A stretch of DNA of 22,189 nucleotides. Source: Pelargonium nanum. Lineage: Eukaryota > Streptophyta > Magnoliopsida > Geraniales > Geraniaceae. The DNA lies in NCBI GenBank assembly GCA_036897485.1, contig JAYMTF010001626.1:1-22189 (forward strand). Direction: 5' to 3'. This document shows positions 1 to 11,699 of the stretch, in pieces. Each line of letters begins with the position of its first letter. The first letter of the stretch is position 1. The notes beneath the pieces are model-generated. The model had not been told where the DNA came from. It was given only the letters and a program-made list of their open reading frames with translations, and did no database searches. The position numbers and the translations under genes were made by a program.

Positions 1-86
1 TCCTACTTGTACCAAACATGTGAATGGAATGAAAATGCTGGAATGAGCATTCCATTCCAATGCATTCCTGTGTACCAAACATAGCC
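1..86. repeat. Partial MITE-like repeat at left edge
   Basis: The 12-base word TGTACCAAACAT occurs at 8-19 and again at 71-82. Between the copies lie several direct and inverted copies of GGAATG/CATTCC (for example GGAATGAGCATTCC). The pattern resembles the ends of short non-autonomous DNA elements common in plant intergenic DNA. The window starts inside or next to it, so its limits and target-site duplication cannot be seen and no superfamily is assigned. Confidence 0.4.
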
Positions 87-149
87 TTAGAGCTTATATC
101 AAAAGTTCAAGATCAAATCGAGACAATATTTGAAAATTCATAGACTGTT

Positions 150-310
150 TTGGGTTTAAAAAAGTCTAAGAACCAAGTTGGTCCGAAACACAAAAATTTA
201 GGGACCAAATGATGTCGAAACACGAAAGTTTAAAAATTATTTTGAGTTAAAAATAGTTTGAGAACTAAGCCAGGTCGAAACACGTGTACTATTTTAAGTT
301 TTAACTTGAA
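150..310. repeat. Degenerate repeats of a GTCGAAACAC word
   Basis: Variants of GTC(C)GAAACAC recur three times, near 181, 213 and 274. Each lies in similar surroundings (AAAAATTTAGGGACCAAAT or AAAGTTTAAAAATT followed by GAACTAAG or GACCAA). The spacing is uneven, so this is a decayed repeat family rather than a clean tandem array. No coding potential is seen. Confidence 0.4.
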
Positions 311-820
311 TATTGTTGGTGTGTCGAAAATTGGGCACAAGAAACTAGTGCAAGTGGAAAGAAATGAAAATAGCTAGCTGTAAAGTCTGTTTAAATACAT
401 ATAGCTTGTCTCCTTTAGGATTTCATGGATCTTGAGGACAATGATTTCAAAAGTTTTGTTGAACAACACTTTTAAATTTTGTAACTTAAGCTTAAATTTA
501 AAATAAAATCAAGGGTTTACTAAAAATACCAAGTGTCCTAGTTTCATTATGCTAAAGGACAGGAAGAGGATGTAATGATGATATGACCTTCCACTTATAC
601 GAAGAGCCTATTGCGATTTGCCCAATCCAAAGTCCCAAGCCAACAGGCTTAAAATAATCGGTAAGAGGTGTTGGAATTAAGGGCACACGGACGGACACAG
701 TGCCCTCCCTGAGTAGGGCGGTTGGGTTGGTGGTGCTGCAAATATATAATAACCTCCCACAAATGGCAAAAGCGAAAATGGCAATGATACGTTGTTGATG
801 CTTGGCTGTGGTGTCGGCGA
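311..820. other. Intergenic DNA upstream of UROS
   Basis: No convincing gene is seen. The stretch is AT-rich and contains short imperfect inverted repeats around 448-505 (an AAAAGT...ACTTTT hairpin, then TTTTAAATTTT paired with AAATTTAAAA). It becomes GC-richer from about 680 towards the UROS promoter. Open frames on the minus strand here have no recognisable domain. Confidence 0.4.
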
Positions 821-845
821 CGCATTCCACATGGTCCTACCGCAG

Positions 846-860
846 GTCACCACGTGTCCT
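846..860. promoter_or_regulatory. G-box (CACGTG) in the UROS promoter
   Basis: The palindromic hexamer CACGTG lies at 851-856 in the context ACCACGTGTCC, about 140 bp before the UROS start codon. In plants this core with an ACGTGTC flank is bound by bZIP and bHLH factors such as HY5, PIFs and ABFs, and many tetrapyrrole genes are light-regulated through it. The hexamer and its place are seen; its function is inferred. Confidence 0.5.
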
Positions 861-995
861 CCAGGACCTCCAACAGGTGTACCTACTGTTATGTTAATGA
901 TTCGTTTTAACCAGATACTTAATTTAATTAATCTACGAGGAGTCGCGTAGTTGATTCGGCAACAGCTGTCCACACAACAATCTCGCACACACACT

Positions 996-3900
996 ATGGC
1001 ACATGTGTCTCTCCTCTTTCCTCAATCTCCGACTCCTTCTCTTTCTCCTCCGTCGTGCCTGAAAGTTCACCACCGAATCTGTCGTTCCTCTTTCGCAGTC
1101 TGTTCCTCGGCTTCTCCTTCTGCTTGCTCCACCTCTGCTGCTGATTTTTCTTCCAAAAAGCCTAAAGTAGTCGTCACCAGAGAACGCGGCAAGAACGGAA
1201 AGCTCATTAATGCCCTGGTGCTCTCTCTCTCTCTCGCTTATCTTTATCCTTATCTAAATTCTTGATACGTTCTATCAGGATTTTGATTCTTCAACAATCT
1301 GTGGCATTTTGCCTTGTGTCTCTTTCGTTTCTGATTTGAAGTGCATTTCTAGCTCGCTTCAATGTAATGGCTTGGTCGTTGGTATGAATTTCACTATTTG
1401 CATGCCAATAAAATGTGGAGTAGCGTCTAAGATTGATTCTCTGTTCCGAATTAGTGACAAATTAAAGTTTGGGAACAATTTTAGTGCTCACTGCTCTGTG
1501 CATTGCAGTTTGTAGGATCTATTTTTTCCACACTACATATTGGAGCTTCAAAAATTAAAGATAGGCTATGAAATGTGCAAAATAAAAAATAACGTGTTTT
1601 GTGAACTTTTTCCTCTAAGATGTTGGGACTGAAATGCAGTTCTTCATTGTCATTTTTAGAGGTGTTTATGCTATATTTGAAAATTATTATGGCAGTGATC
1701 AGTCTCTCTCTTTTGGTATGAAATGGAAGCTCAGTGGACTGACCTACACTATAGGGGAAAGCTACCTCTCCTATATATTAGACCACTAAGATAATAATTC
1801 TAATGTTGAGTGCAGGCTAGACATGGAATCAATTGCTTGGAGCTTCCTCTTATCCAGCATACACAGGGGCCAGATTTGGATAGGCTTTCTTCTATATTAA
1901 GTGGTAAGCTATCAAATTTTCTAGGTGCGTCAATTCTTCTGAAAATAATGACTTTATATCGTATCATTGTCAGGATCCAGGATAGTGTTTGCACTGAATG
2001 ATGAGTCCTTGAATGAATAGTTAGAGTTTCTTCGCATTTTATGTTATTTGCTTTCACCATTTGACTACTTAATACTCAAATCAAACATAATACCTGTGTT
2101 CTTAATATTCTGTTAATTAATCATTGTTTTTCCCTCGAAAGTGTAAGTAGATGCTAGCCTGTCAGCTTGGGCCTTAAACACAAACTATTTTCAAGATTTG
2201 AGCTGGAACTCTGTTGGGTCAAGTTTTGGGTCCTCATGTTCCTCTCAGTTTGGTCTGATTTGTTCTATGTTCTGAGAGTCAACTGTATATTTGTATAATT
2301 GTTTCATATAACTTAGTGGCTGAGTGTGCCATCAATATTCTGCTTTTCATCATAACTTCGGAGGTAATTGTCTTGTTTGGTACAATTCCTTTATTCATAT
2401 GATAATTTGTAGAATTTATTTCACTTGTGTGGTTGTTTATGGTTAAGTGGCATTCAGATAAATGTCAGTGGTGCCCTTCATATTTATGAGTCACATTTGT
2501 CAAATTGTTCAAGTGTTGATTGAGCTTTGTTTAGATGACAAGTGTGAAGATCATTTTTACCCTCTTCTTCTTATTATGTTATCTTATGTCTGCAGATATG
2601 ACATTTGACTGGATCATCATAACTTCCCCTGAAGCTGGTTCAGTCTTTCTAAAGGCATGGAAGTAAGGGATTATATTTTAATAGCAAGATGTGTTCCTAC
2701 CATGGTTAGATTCAACCATTTCTGTTTTTTCCCTTAATGTTTCAGGGTGATGTTATGTGTTCTTTTGAATAATACTGAATTCTAAATTATGACACAAGTC
2801 TGGACATTCAGTGTCACTCTCCCCTTTCTGCAGTCCTCTTTTATTATTATATGATTTAACTTTCCTAATTAGAATAAATGTGTCTGATTAATTTTATTAT
2901 GTGTATGTGTGTGTATTCGTGCATACATATTTTAGATATCAACATGATGATATTTTTGGTCAATTAGTATTCCTTTCTGTATGGAAGAATCAAAAGCTTG
3001 TAAGAGTGTTCATTATATAGAATGCTATACACCATGTAGGATGTTTAAAAAAGATTGTAGCTGATCCCTTTTTTGTATTTTTATTTCTTTTATCATTTGA
3101 ATGAAGTGATTTTTTTTCTTCCTTTAGGGCTGCTGGAACCCCTAATGTTAAGGTAGGTGTTGTGGGAGCTGGTACAGCAAGTATTTTTAAAGACATTCTG
3201 CAATCTCCGCAGTCATCACTCAATGTGGCTTTTACCCCGTCAAAAGGTATACATGCATGCACATAATTGGAAAAAATCATAGTTTGCCCTGGTAAAGCTA
3301 GTGCTTAGTTTGTTAAAAAAATAAAAATAAAAACAAAATTTGATAATTTTTTTGGTGGATTGTTTAACTCTTCAGCTACTGGTAAAGTACTGGCTTCAGA
3401 GCTGCCAAAGAATGGGAATAAAAAATGCACCGTCTTGTATCCTGCCTCTATGAAAGCTAGCAATGAGATTGGTATGTGTGATGCTTCTGGCTGTGCACTT
3501 ACGTTGTAATCATTTTGCTCTGCTTTCTTACATTGCTTTTGACTATGGTTACTTTGATGAATTATGCAAGTTATGTATTATTGAGCTCTCTAATTGAACC
3601 AGGTTAGTAAATGGAGCTTGTAAAACTTTAGCTTAAGTGTCATATGATGCATATTTGCTTCTGTAGGTTGGTCGACTAGGAGTGGGATATGCCTCACAGA
3701 GATCATATTCTTCTGGCTCTAAGATGCATTTTTTCTTATTATACTTAACACCAGTAGCAGGAATTTTTAGCCTTTCAACTTCTTGGCAAGTTCTTGTTTA
3801 TTATGCCCCACTAGATTATAAGCTTTCTTTCTCAGGTTGTCTTATGGCTGCTGACAACTTTCTCCTATTGGTATATACCTTTCACATGTCATGTCAAAAG

Positions 3901-6011
3901 GAATATGCATATTTCTCAAACTAAGAAGTTTTGATTGATATGGCTAGTTTAGAAGCTAGTATCATGCTTGATGTTTTAATAATCATTATTTTAAAAGAGA
4001 TTTGAATAGCTAAGTGTCTATTGGCATATTTGTTTCAGAGGAAGGGCTGTCTGACCGTGGATTTGAGGTCACTAGACTGAATACATATACAACGGTAATA
4101 TATTTCTTTGGTGAAAGTATAGGAGTGGGCCTCCTTGTATAATTGTCATCTTTTTAACAATGTTATATTAGTAAATTGACGAGGTAATTGAGTTTCTGGT
4201 TTCATAGATGCATGTTTCATTTTTTTTTCATCTGATTATGGATAGTTGATATCAGCTCGGTGGTTTTGATTTTTTGTTTGATTCTTATAAATTACTAGTC
4301 CATTGAAAATCTTAATGTGCGGTTGTGTAGTTATTGATTATCCTTGCAAAGTACGAAAACACCTTCTGGTATCTATTGCCCACCTATGTGCTTAGGATTA
4401 TCTGCGTGTCAAATTTCTGTTACATACTAGTAAATGTGGGCATGTCATTTGTGTATAGCAAAATTGACTTGGTTTTTGCTTTTTTTCTGCCCATTAAGGT
4501 GACTGGGTTAATTTGAAGTGATTGTGGACATCTTTAAATATGAGTCCAGTGTACCTGTCAATTAAAAGTTGCATGTACTGTCCTGATGGCTTAAATTCAG
4601 TAGTTTGTGCTGAGTTCTGTTATCTGTCTTTGATTGCTCATTATTTCTTTCAGGTTCCTGTCTCTAATGTTGACCAGATGGTTTTAGAGCAGGCACTTTC
4701 TGCCCCTGTTATTTCGTTTGCATCACCTTCCGCAATTCGGTTAGTAATTCATTATATCTATAATTACATGTTAAGTTTCCCATTGGTTCATGAGTTTATG
4801 ATATATTATCCATGTTTGTGATACTATTTGAGGCTTTTAAATCCGGCAAGATGACAATATAAATTTGGATTCAGTGCCTTGCTGGCAAAATTATGTATTC
4901 TATAGTCACAACTTAGACACAGTTTTGCTAAGCATGGTGGTTAAAGCATCTTGGCATTTGACATTATGAAGATCAGAGAGCCTCTTTTTATCCCCTTGTG
5001 TTCTTATTTCATGTTGGCTGCCAAGAGTGAACTAGAGTGTTTAGTGAGTTAGTTTCATTATTTGGTTCATTCTCCTCTATTGCAACAGTGCCTGGGTCAA
5101 TCTTATTCCAGAGCCAGAGCAATGGAGCAATTCGGTTGCCTGTATAGGTGAGACAACAGCCACAGCTGCAAGAAGGTTGGGCCTCAGAAATGTTTATAAT
5201 CCAAGCCATCCTGGTCTAGATGGGTAATCTTTGCTCCTTAACCTTCTTTCTGACAGTTCTGCCATATTGTATTCTCTCTCGGATCTTAATGATTTATAAA
5301 TCCCTGTGCTATTTTTTGCATTGTGCCTACTTTTGTTGGGATTTCAAAAATATTATGTAAACATGCAGAGAATGTTTTGTCTGAGTTGTGATTTGGAGTT
5401 TGAGATCAAAATGAATGACTCAACAAGATACTTACATGAGACCCGTTAGTTGTACGTTGCATTTTTCTCAACAGCTGCTACGAGTTATGATTTTTTAGCT
5501 ATATTCTTTGTTACCAATTGTTGAATGTGGCTCTTATTCCGTTTTTTCTCTTGTTGAAAATATAATGTGATCACTGAAAATATTTGGTCCTCTTATTTGG
5601 TATTGCTAATGCCGAATTCAGTTGTGGAGATAATTTGTTTCTATCCTAATCATGTTAAAATGGTTGAAGTTTTGTTATAGCTTTGCCACATCTTTCTAGT
5701 TTCTAATTTCCTGATGCATCATTACATTGACAACTCTTTAAAATCATTGTTTCCTCATTTAGTTATTTGGCTAGTACCCCAGGTTTTCTCGTCAGCGAAG
5801 TATGCTATACTAACTATTGATAATATTGATTTCAACTTTACTCTATTATGTATGTAATAGACAAGATTGTACAATTTCACCTGAACCAAGTTTGTTATTA
5901 GTTCAGGGATGTTGTTTTGAACTTCTCTTCCCCTCAACTTTTGGTGGCAGGTGGGTTCATTGCATCCTAGAAGCTTTGAAAGCAGAAGATCTTAGAGGTC
6001 AAGTTGTTTAG
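996..6011 (+). CDS. UROS (HEMD): Uroporphyrinogen-III synthase, chloroplastic (9 exons)
   Basis: This enzyme converts hydroxymethylbilane to uroporphyrinogen III in the plastid by inverting ring D, at the common stem of chlorophyll, heme and siroheme synthesis. Coding exons are 996-1217, 1816-1903, 2596-2662, 3128-3246, 3376-3471, 4039-4094, 4654-4739, 5089-5223 and 5951-6011. All boundaries are GT-AG, the 930 nt join without a frame break, and the product is 309 aa, close to other plant UROS proteins. Residues 1 to about 55 are rich in Ser and Pro and poor in acidic residues, as in a transit peptide. The HEM4 domain follows, from [15 protein letters not shown] to the C-terminus, with [27 protein letters not shown] and [17 protein letters not shown] 996 is the first Met in this frame. 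The exon 1 donor (GTGCTC) is weak and runs into a CT repeat. An AATAAA at 6477-6482 is a possible polyadenylation signal. I see no disabling mutation. Confidence 0.96.
1218..1240 (+). repeat. CT microsatellite at the UROS exon 1 donor
   Basis: The intron begins GTGCTCTCTCTCTCTCTCGC, so a run of about eight CT units starts four bases into the 5' splice site. The donor departs from the plant consensus GTAAGT, but the join to exon 2 restores the conserved UROS sequence (INAL then ARHGI), so it is used in this gene model. Confidence 0.7.
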
Positions 6012-7239
6012 GTAATTAGTTCTTTTCTTTTCACTAGTATTTTTAGTCGGAAATATATTCATCGCACATCTTTAAAAATTAACTGAATTGTTTTCATAGT
6101 TTTCTCCTCGGCCTCAGCAGGAAAAATTGAACACAAGTAATGCAGATTGCAAAACACTCCAAGCGCACAGAAGTCTGGATTTTTTTTTTTATCTCAGGTT
6201 GAGAAACAAGCATTAAACGCCTTCAAACTGCAGAAGAAAAATTCATCAACCTGTTTGGTACCCGGAATGTTAGTATCCAATTGGTAGAGTTTAGTTTGAG
6301 GTATGTGAAGAGGCTATTGCGATAATATTGCAGAAAAGAAGGCTTATCTACTTGTATACCATTGCCTTCATTGTGTTGCCATTTCCTTGTTAAAATCTAG
6401 TCCAATATGCAATATTGTTAACATTGAACTGGCTACCCGGCCAGTTATTATAACAATGATAACTTGTGGAAGTTGGAATAAATTTGTGATCATTCTTCCC
6501 TTTCGGTTATGTTATCATTTGATACATCTTGAGATTATTGGGGAATCTAATTTTTATACTGAGAGATTCTTTGATTTGATTCTGATTTAGGTTCCATTAC
6601 ATGTTTAAATTTTCAGTCGAACCATGCAGAGTGACAAGTTGATCCCCACAATCTGTTTACTGATATATGTTTCATTACATGTCTCTTGTACTGCTCCAAC
6701 TCTATATAAACAAAGCGTAGTTTCTACAGTTAGTGTTTCCTTTGTCTTGCTGCTAATTTCTAACCTTTTTTTAGGTGGTAGACAAGAACTATAGATCACT
6801 AAGAACTGGCCTTTTCATGGAAGATTAATATAAAGAGCAATATGCCATGATGAATAAATTATTATTGATGTGTGGATGGTATAGGCAAATTGGTCAATGG
6901 AGATTGGCTTGAGGTGAGAAAATTATTATTTAGGATTGTGCATGCATATAAATACATGTTTTTCTTTTTTTAATTTTGAGCACATAAACTTTATGTTTTG
7001 TATAATTAGAATTATATGGAGGCAATATGTATAATATGGCTATTCTGATCTTTATCACTGTGTTTGGCTGAGTCTAGTTTTTGCACCTTACAACCAAAGC
7101 CAAAAGTTTTGTATAAAAGTACAGGTCATTGCAAGGTTTTCATGTTCAGTGCCCAAAAGAAGCTCTTCAAGTCTGGTAATAAACAACACCAACCTGAGTT
7201 TAGACTTGATATAATATAATGTGCAACCCAAACACAAAT
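6012..7239. other. UROS 3' region and spacer to tRNA-Phe
   Basis: No protein gene is recognised. The first few hundred bases probably hold the UROS 3' UTR: a pyrimidine run ending in CAG near 6180-6198 could be the acceptor of a UTR intron, and AATAAA lies at 6477-6482. The remainder is AT-rich spacer. Short open frames at 6387-6590 and 6605-6799 show no domain or conserved motif. Confidence 0.4.
7205..7239 (+). promoter_or_regulatory. Upstream signals of tRNA-Phe: TATA-like and CAA
   Basis: A TATA-like run (GATATAATATAATG) lies about 20-32 bp before the tRNA, with CAA motifs (GCAACCCAAACACAAAT) just upstream of its first base. Plant nuclear tRNA genes often carry exactly this pair, with Pol III starting at or near a CAA. 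Confidence 0.55.
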
Positions 7240-7244
7240 GCGGG

Positions 7245-7287
<43 letters not shown>

Positions 7288-7312
7288 AGGTGTTCGATCC
7301 ACCTTCACCGCA
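7240..7312 (+). tRNA. tRNA-Phe (GAA), nuclear, intronless
   Basis: This is a 73-nt gene with the full cloverleaf. The acceptor stem is GCGGGGA with TCACCGC and discriminator A73. The D arm is GCTCAGTTGGGAGAGC. The anticodon stem-loop is CAGACTGAAGATCTG, with GAA reading UUC and UUU. The T loop is TTCGATC in the stem AGGTG/CACCT. Box A and box B are intact, no CCA is encoded, and a T-run terminator follows. One G-A mismatch sits in the acceptor stem (G5-A68); I believe this is shared by known plant tRNA-Phe. A plastid or mitochondrial insertion is less likely, given the eukaryote-type sequence and terminator. Confidence 0.97.
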
Positions 7313-7314
7313 TA

Positions 7315-7334
7315 TTTTTTTTCTTTTTTTTTTT
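7315..7334 (+). terminator. Pol III terminator of tRNA-Phe
   Basis: Two long T runs (eight Ts, then twelve after a C) begin three bases after the tRNA. Pol III needs only four or more Ts on the non-template strand, so this should end transcription efficiently. Confidence 0.85.
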
Positions 7335-9690
7335 CCCATTAGCTGCATTGGTATTATTGGGCTGGGCCATCCTATATTTTCAGAAATGAATTTGGAATTG
7401 AATGGTTAATTAAGTTGGTGGAAGTTGGATAGTTACATGCCATCCTATGGCAATCAATTGCACTAATCAAGGCCATTTTTGATATCAACAAACAAAGTAC
7501 GTATGAATTGCATTAAATTGTAACTCTGATTTGAGCACTATTGCTGTTTCTTGAATACATGTTAATGGAACATGCAGACAGTTAGTTGGTGATCATCCAA
7601 TATAGTTTCCAAGAACACAATAAATTTGGTTCCTGCAGAGAAGCACTTAATATCAAGTACTAAATATGCAGCTGTGTCTATCTACTCCAAAGTCCTGTAA
7701 TTGATCTTTTTGCAACCATTGTTATATATTAATTGCCTTCAGGCTGTTGTGTATATATAATTTACTGTACTCCAGTTCCAAAACAGCACTGGTTGTTGAT
7801 TGATGACTCTGATATAATGTGAAACAAACTATTCTTGGAGCTGGAGGAGCTGGCAATGCAGTTCTTGCAATTAATTAAACGCACGTATCGTATATATTTA
7901 TGTGCCGTCCCAATCCCAATATGATTCATCACCACCTACTTCTCATTAATTTGTTTCTGTCTTTGTACACTCTGCTGTTCCTTAGCTGACAAACCAGTTA
8001 CTAGTACTGCATCATATAGTATTATTCATAATGCTAGTATGTACATATATATGTTTATACTTGCATGTTTTCTTTTATTAATTTGGTGCAACCAGCAACC
8101 CAAATGAAGATATCAAAGCTATATCAGCTATGTGTCTGTGTGTGTCAATTTTGCAGAGCTAGCTAGCTAAATTGGAGGACCATTTCCATGAAAAAATGGC
8201 AGACCAGAACCATAACCAGAACCAGAACACCTACAAGATTACAAGAAGACAAATAACATACCAATTTTGTTTTCCATCTTCTCAATGTTGTTGTTATTTT
8301 AGTTTATGTATTTGTTTGTCTGTAGCTCCTAAAAACAAAACCATTTGGACTCATCCCTCAAGCTTCCCTGTAATCTCCACATCTGTTTCTGCTAAATCTT
8401 TGGAAGCAATTTAAATTATGTGCCTTGATCAGTCTATTTTTTATTTGCCTTTTTGTTCCATCTCCTGTTCTCATTATACATATAAAACTTCACTTTTATC
8501 TCTACCAATAACCTCCTCCTCTTCTTCTTTGTAGTATAGTAAGAATCAAAATCCAAATATATATATAATAATTAAATGCATGCATTACTGGTTTGGGCCC
8601 TTGTGTCCATGTTGGTCATTATGTGTTGTCACTGATACACATGTGGCAAGCTGGCAAGCTTGTTGGCACTCCACTCTGATCCTATACTTTTCACCATTGT
8701 TTTCCCATCAAACCCTATATTTAATTTGTGTGTTGTTAAAACTTGAGAGGATGGGTCCAAACCAATTGAACAATCATGAATTATTTAGTGAGTGATCATA
8801 GTCCATATATGAAGATACTTGAATCCCAAACTATGTAGCAAATGGCTGCTTATGCCCTTTTGTGAAAACACAGCAGAGTAGTGGACCAAAGTCAGTGTAG
8901 CTACTGTTTCCAATCTCTGTTTTGGTCTGGTGTCCACATAGACTCAAATAAGTGGCACTCCACACACACCAACCCCAAATAATAATAATAAAAATAGGAC
9001 CATTTCCAGACTCTACCCCCACAACTTTTTGGCCTCCAAATTCATAGTTCCTAGTTTTCTTCAACCTTAATTACCAGAGAGATGATGATGATAATATGCA
9101 TGTTAATGGTCTATTAATTCTTTGTACAATTATTGAATTGTGATCTCATGATTTGGAATGATGAGGTATGGAAATACTACATGCAGTGTTTATTCAAAAT
9201 TGAAGTGGCTGCGATAGATTGCTTGCATCAATCAATGATTGACTTGTCATGTACAAACAATTATGTCTCAGCTCCAACTCCAAACTTGTGGCTGCTAATT
9301 GCTATTGCTTTTACTAGTATAAGGTTTAGGTTCCTTTCTCATTCTGTAGTTTTGAATCTCAAATTTTGTAGAGTATGTTGTTACTGTAGTAGGCTGCAAA
9401 ATTACATGTACATAATTCAAGGTAATTTGAAAACAAAGTACTTGTCTGTGAAGGGAATAGAGTAGCAGACATGAGTGTAGTACTTGTGAAGAGGTACAAG
9501 AAATTTAAGTGGCATCATGAACTGGCTCAATCATGGATCACCATAAAAGGATTCAAGAGCAACTATACAATTACAGTGGCAGAACCGGAAAAAAAAAACA
9601 ATACTCTCCTAAACAGATCAAATTAAACTTCTAACACTATTATTACGAACAAAAAGAACCTATAAGTTTGATGATACATGTATAACACAT
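7335..9690. other. Gene-poor AT-rich spacer
   Basis: No gene can be supported. Simple sequence is frequent: a TG run at 8133-8147, GCTAGCTAGCTA near 8158-8169, an AT run near 8557-8570 and AAT runs near 8980-8996. The open frames at 8172-8414, 8580-8795 and 9133-9465 show no domain, no matching splice partners and compositions typical of noncoding DNA. The CT-rich tract after a TATA-like word near 8480-8535 could be a promoter for an unknown RNA, but nothing supports this further. Confidence 0.4.
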
Positions 9691-9699
9691 TGTCCTAAT

Positions 9700-10340
9700 A
9701 TGGGTTTATTGTGTTTGACACTCATGGATAAGGTTGAATACTCATTCCTCTAGTTGTAGGAGTTTCGGGGCGCTACATGAGACTGATTCTCTCGGTTCAT
9801 GAAAATTGGTATCAAAGTCAACTCAAGAACGTAGTTGACCATCCTAGCGCATGTGGCAGATGTGGATGGTTCGTGATGGCATGCCTTTCCTTAGTGATCT
9901 ATGAGAAGTAGACTAAGGTCAAGCTTGGATGCGGCAATTGATGAGGGAATTGATGTAGAGTCATGTGTCTCAAGTGTTACGTACGTTGGGCGAGCGCTAT
10001 TTAGGGTTTTAATGTTTCCCTTTTAGGAAGGTTCAAAGGAGGCGGACAACAACCACACGAGGAGTGCACCCATCGGGGATAGAATTTTGTAGGGGTACAC
10101 GAATTTTATTGCCAGTGCCAAGGGGATTTACAACAATTTTGTACATGGGAGCCCTTGGTCAAAGGAAGCTACGCGAGCACAAGTTCGTAATGTTGACGTC
10201 TGCAGAGTGGGATAATATTACAAAATGAAATAATGTCTCTCTAAAACACCTTATGGAGACATATAAAATTACCCCCTCCCTCCTAACGTAGGAGTTTAGA
10301 GTGTCACACGAATGATTCTCTTGTTCCGTGACACTATACT
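9700..10340 (+). mobile_element. Small LTR retrotransposon remnant, TRIM-like
   Basis: Two diverged direct repeats mark the ends. Around 9755-9800 the order is GTAGGAGTTT, then GCGCTACA, TGATTCTCTCGGTTC; around 10288-10332 it is GTAGGAGTTT, then GTGTCACA, TGATTCTCTTGTTCC. Directly after the first repeat lies TGGTATCAAAG (9807-9817), matching the initiator-tRNA-Met primer binding site (TGGTATCAGAG) with one change. The internal part of about 400 bp has no gag or pol reading frame. A short, coding-free element with terminal repeats and this primer site fits a terminal-repeat retrotransposon in miniature. The exact outer ends, polypurine tract and target duplication are not clear. Confidence 0.55.
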
Positions 10341-11690
10341 TTAATAATTCCCATTAACAAAAAGGAATTTGGTTAGAAAGCTACTTGTCATGTAAGTTAT
10401 GAGAACCATTCAATATTCACAATTGTTTTTTCCAATTTAATCATATTTTTTGGAGTGATAAATGACTACTAAATAGCTATTCGAATGAACCCAGTTCAAC
10501 CAACCAATGCAAATTGGTATTGTATATTTACATTAAAATTGGTAAAAATGTCCATTACTCACTCCCTGTCATTGAGATTGACACTTCATCTTTGCCAAAG
10601 TCTCTGCAACAGTAACTTAAAAAATAATCAAATCATATTTTCGGTAGCATAATCTTTGGTGGTCCAAATTAAAACCTAACACAATATATTGATTAACCGA
10701 CACAATTATAGGATTGTTACTAACAAATCTTATATATTTTGTATATGTTTTAAACCTAATTTCTACAATTAGAAAGTCATTGTCTAAGGATTTATTAACC
10801 AATCTGCTTACCTATATCTATCTACGCATTATCGACTCATTAAATTAGCTTTATTAAACACAATTTTGATGTCAAAAATGGGTTATTTTGAGATGTCCAG
10901 TAATTGAAAAGACGGAATAATCCTTATCTTTAAAAATGGCAGAACGGTGATCTAAGCAAAGCAGGGGTTAATTAAAAATGGAAAATAATAGAGGAACTAA
11001 TCAAAGGTAATCATTAAATGACATATGATCCCATGTTGATGTGGGTGTAAAGAAGTCACGGTCACGTGGCTGTGGCCTGTGGGTGGTATCTCCATTTTCC
11101 TTACTAGTCATCTCCATTCTCCACCAATATTCATCATGGCTTCCTCAAGTCATGAGTGAGTACCTTGTTTAAAACTCCCATACAATTGATGTCTCACAAA
11201 CAAGAATAGGGAGTCAATTCAACAAGATCTTTGAAAGTGAAAATTCAACTTCTTTTATGAAGAAAACAAGCTACATACACAATCGGGTGATTTACGAGGC
11301 CTATGATACTATTATTTCTTGGTCATCTTTTTTTCAGTTTCTACATACACAACAATCTCTCACTTTGAGACTGATCACCCAAGCTACAATTTGCAAGAAG
11401 TTCAATTGTCTTTCATTCAATTGTCTACAAATGGCAATCGAGTTATGCAAATCTTTATATATGTTATCAAGCGCTACCAATATTGGTTAGCATATATATC
11501 TGCTTGAATTTCTGTAACAAGAACTTTGTTGAATGAAAACATGTCATGATTCTTTTCATGTGTGACATTATGACTATTATAGAGCAAATATTTTTTCTGC
11601 ACTCTGCCCAACTCCTTAAGGAAAGTTTTTAAACAAATCAATTCTTTGCTTGCTTGTAGTAACCATATGCTCAGCTTATGTTGTTGATAA
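10341..11690. other. AT-rich spacer, nothing assigned
   Basis: No gene is recognised. A second CACGTG lies at 11063-11068. The overlapping open frames at 11257-11507 have no recognised domain. Because a minus-strand copia fragment lies just beyond, this stretch could include its 3' end or LTR, but I see no second copy that would prove an LTR. Confidence 0.3.
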
Positions 11691-11699
11691 AGCTACACT

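Noticed and set aside
7835..7880. A frame reading QTILGAGGAGNAVLAIN that resembles a nucleotide-binding glycine loop, as in shikimate dehydrogenase.
   Set aside because: The match is only about 14 residues in a GGAGCT-type low-complexity run, with no further similarity on either side and an immediate stop.
8172..8414. An 80-codon frame starting MEDHFHEKMADQ, with an NQNQN stretch.
   Set aside because: No domain, no splice partners and a low-complexity start; it is likely chance in a long spacer.
9133..9465. A 110-codon open frame, the longest in the central spacer.
   Set aside because: Its composition follows the AT-rich DNA, with many Cys, Ile and Leu and no motif. No promoter or family similarity was seen.
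9700..10340. Possible Cassandra element, a TRIM with 5S rRNA-like LTRs.
   Set aside because: I could not find the 5S-like internal promoter sequence in the terminal repeats.
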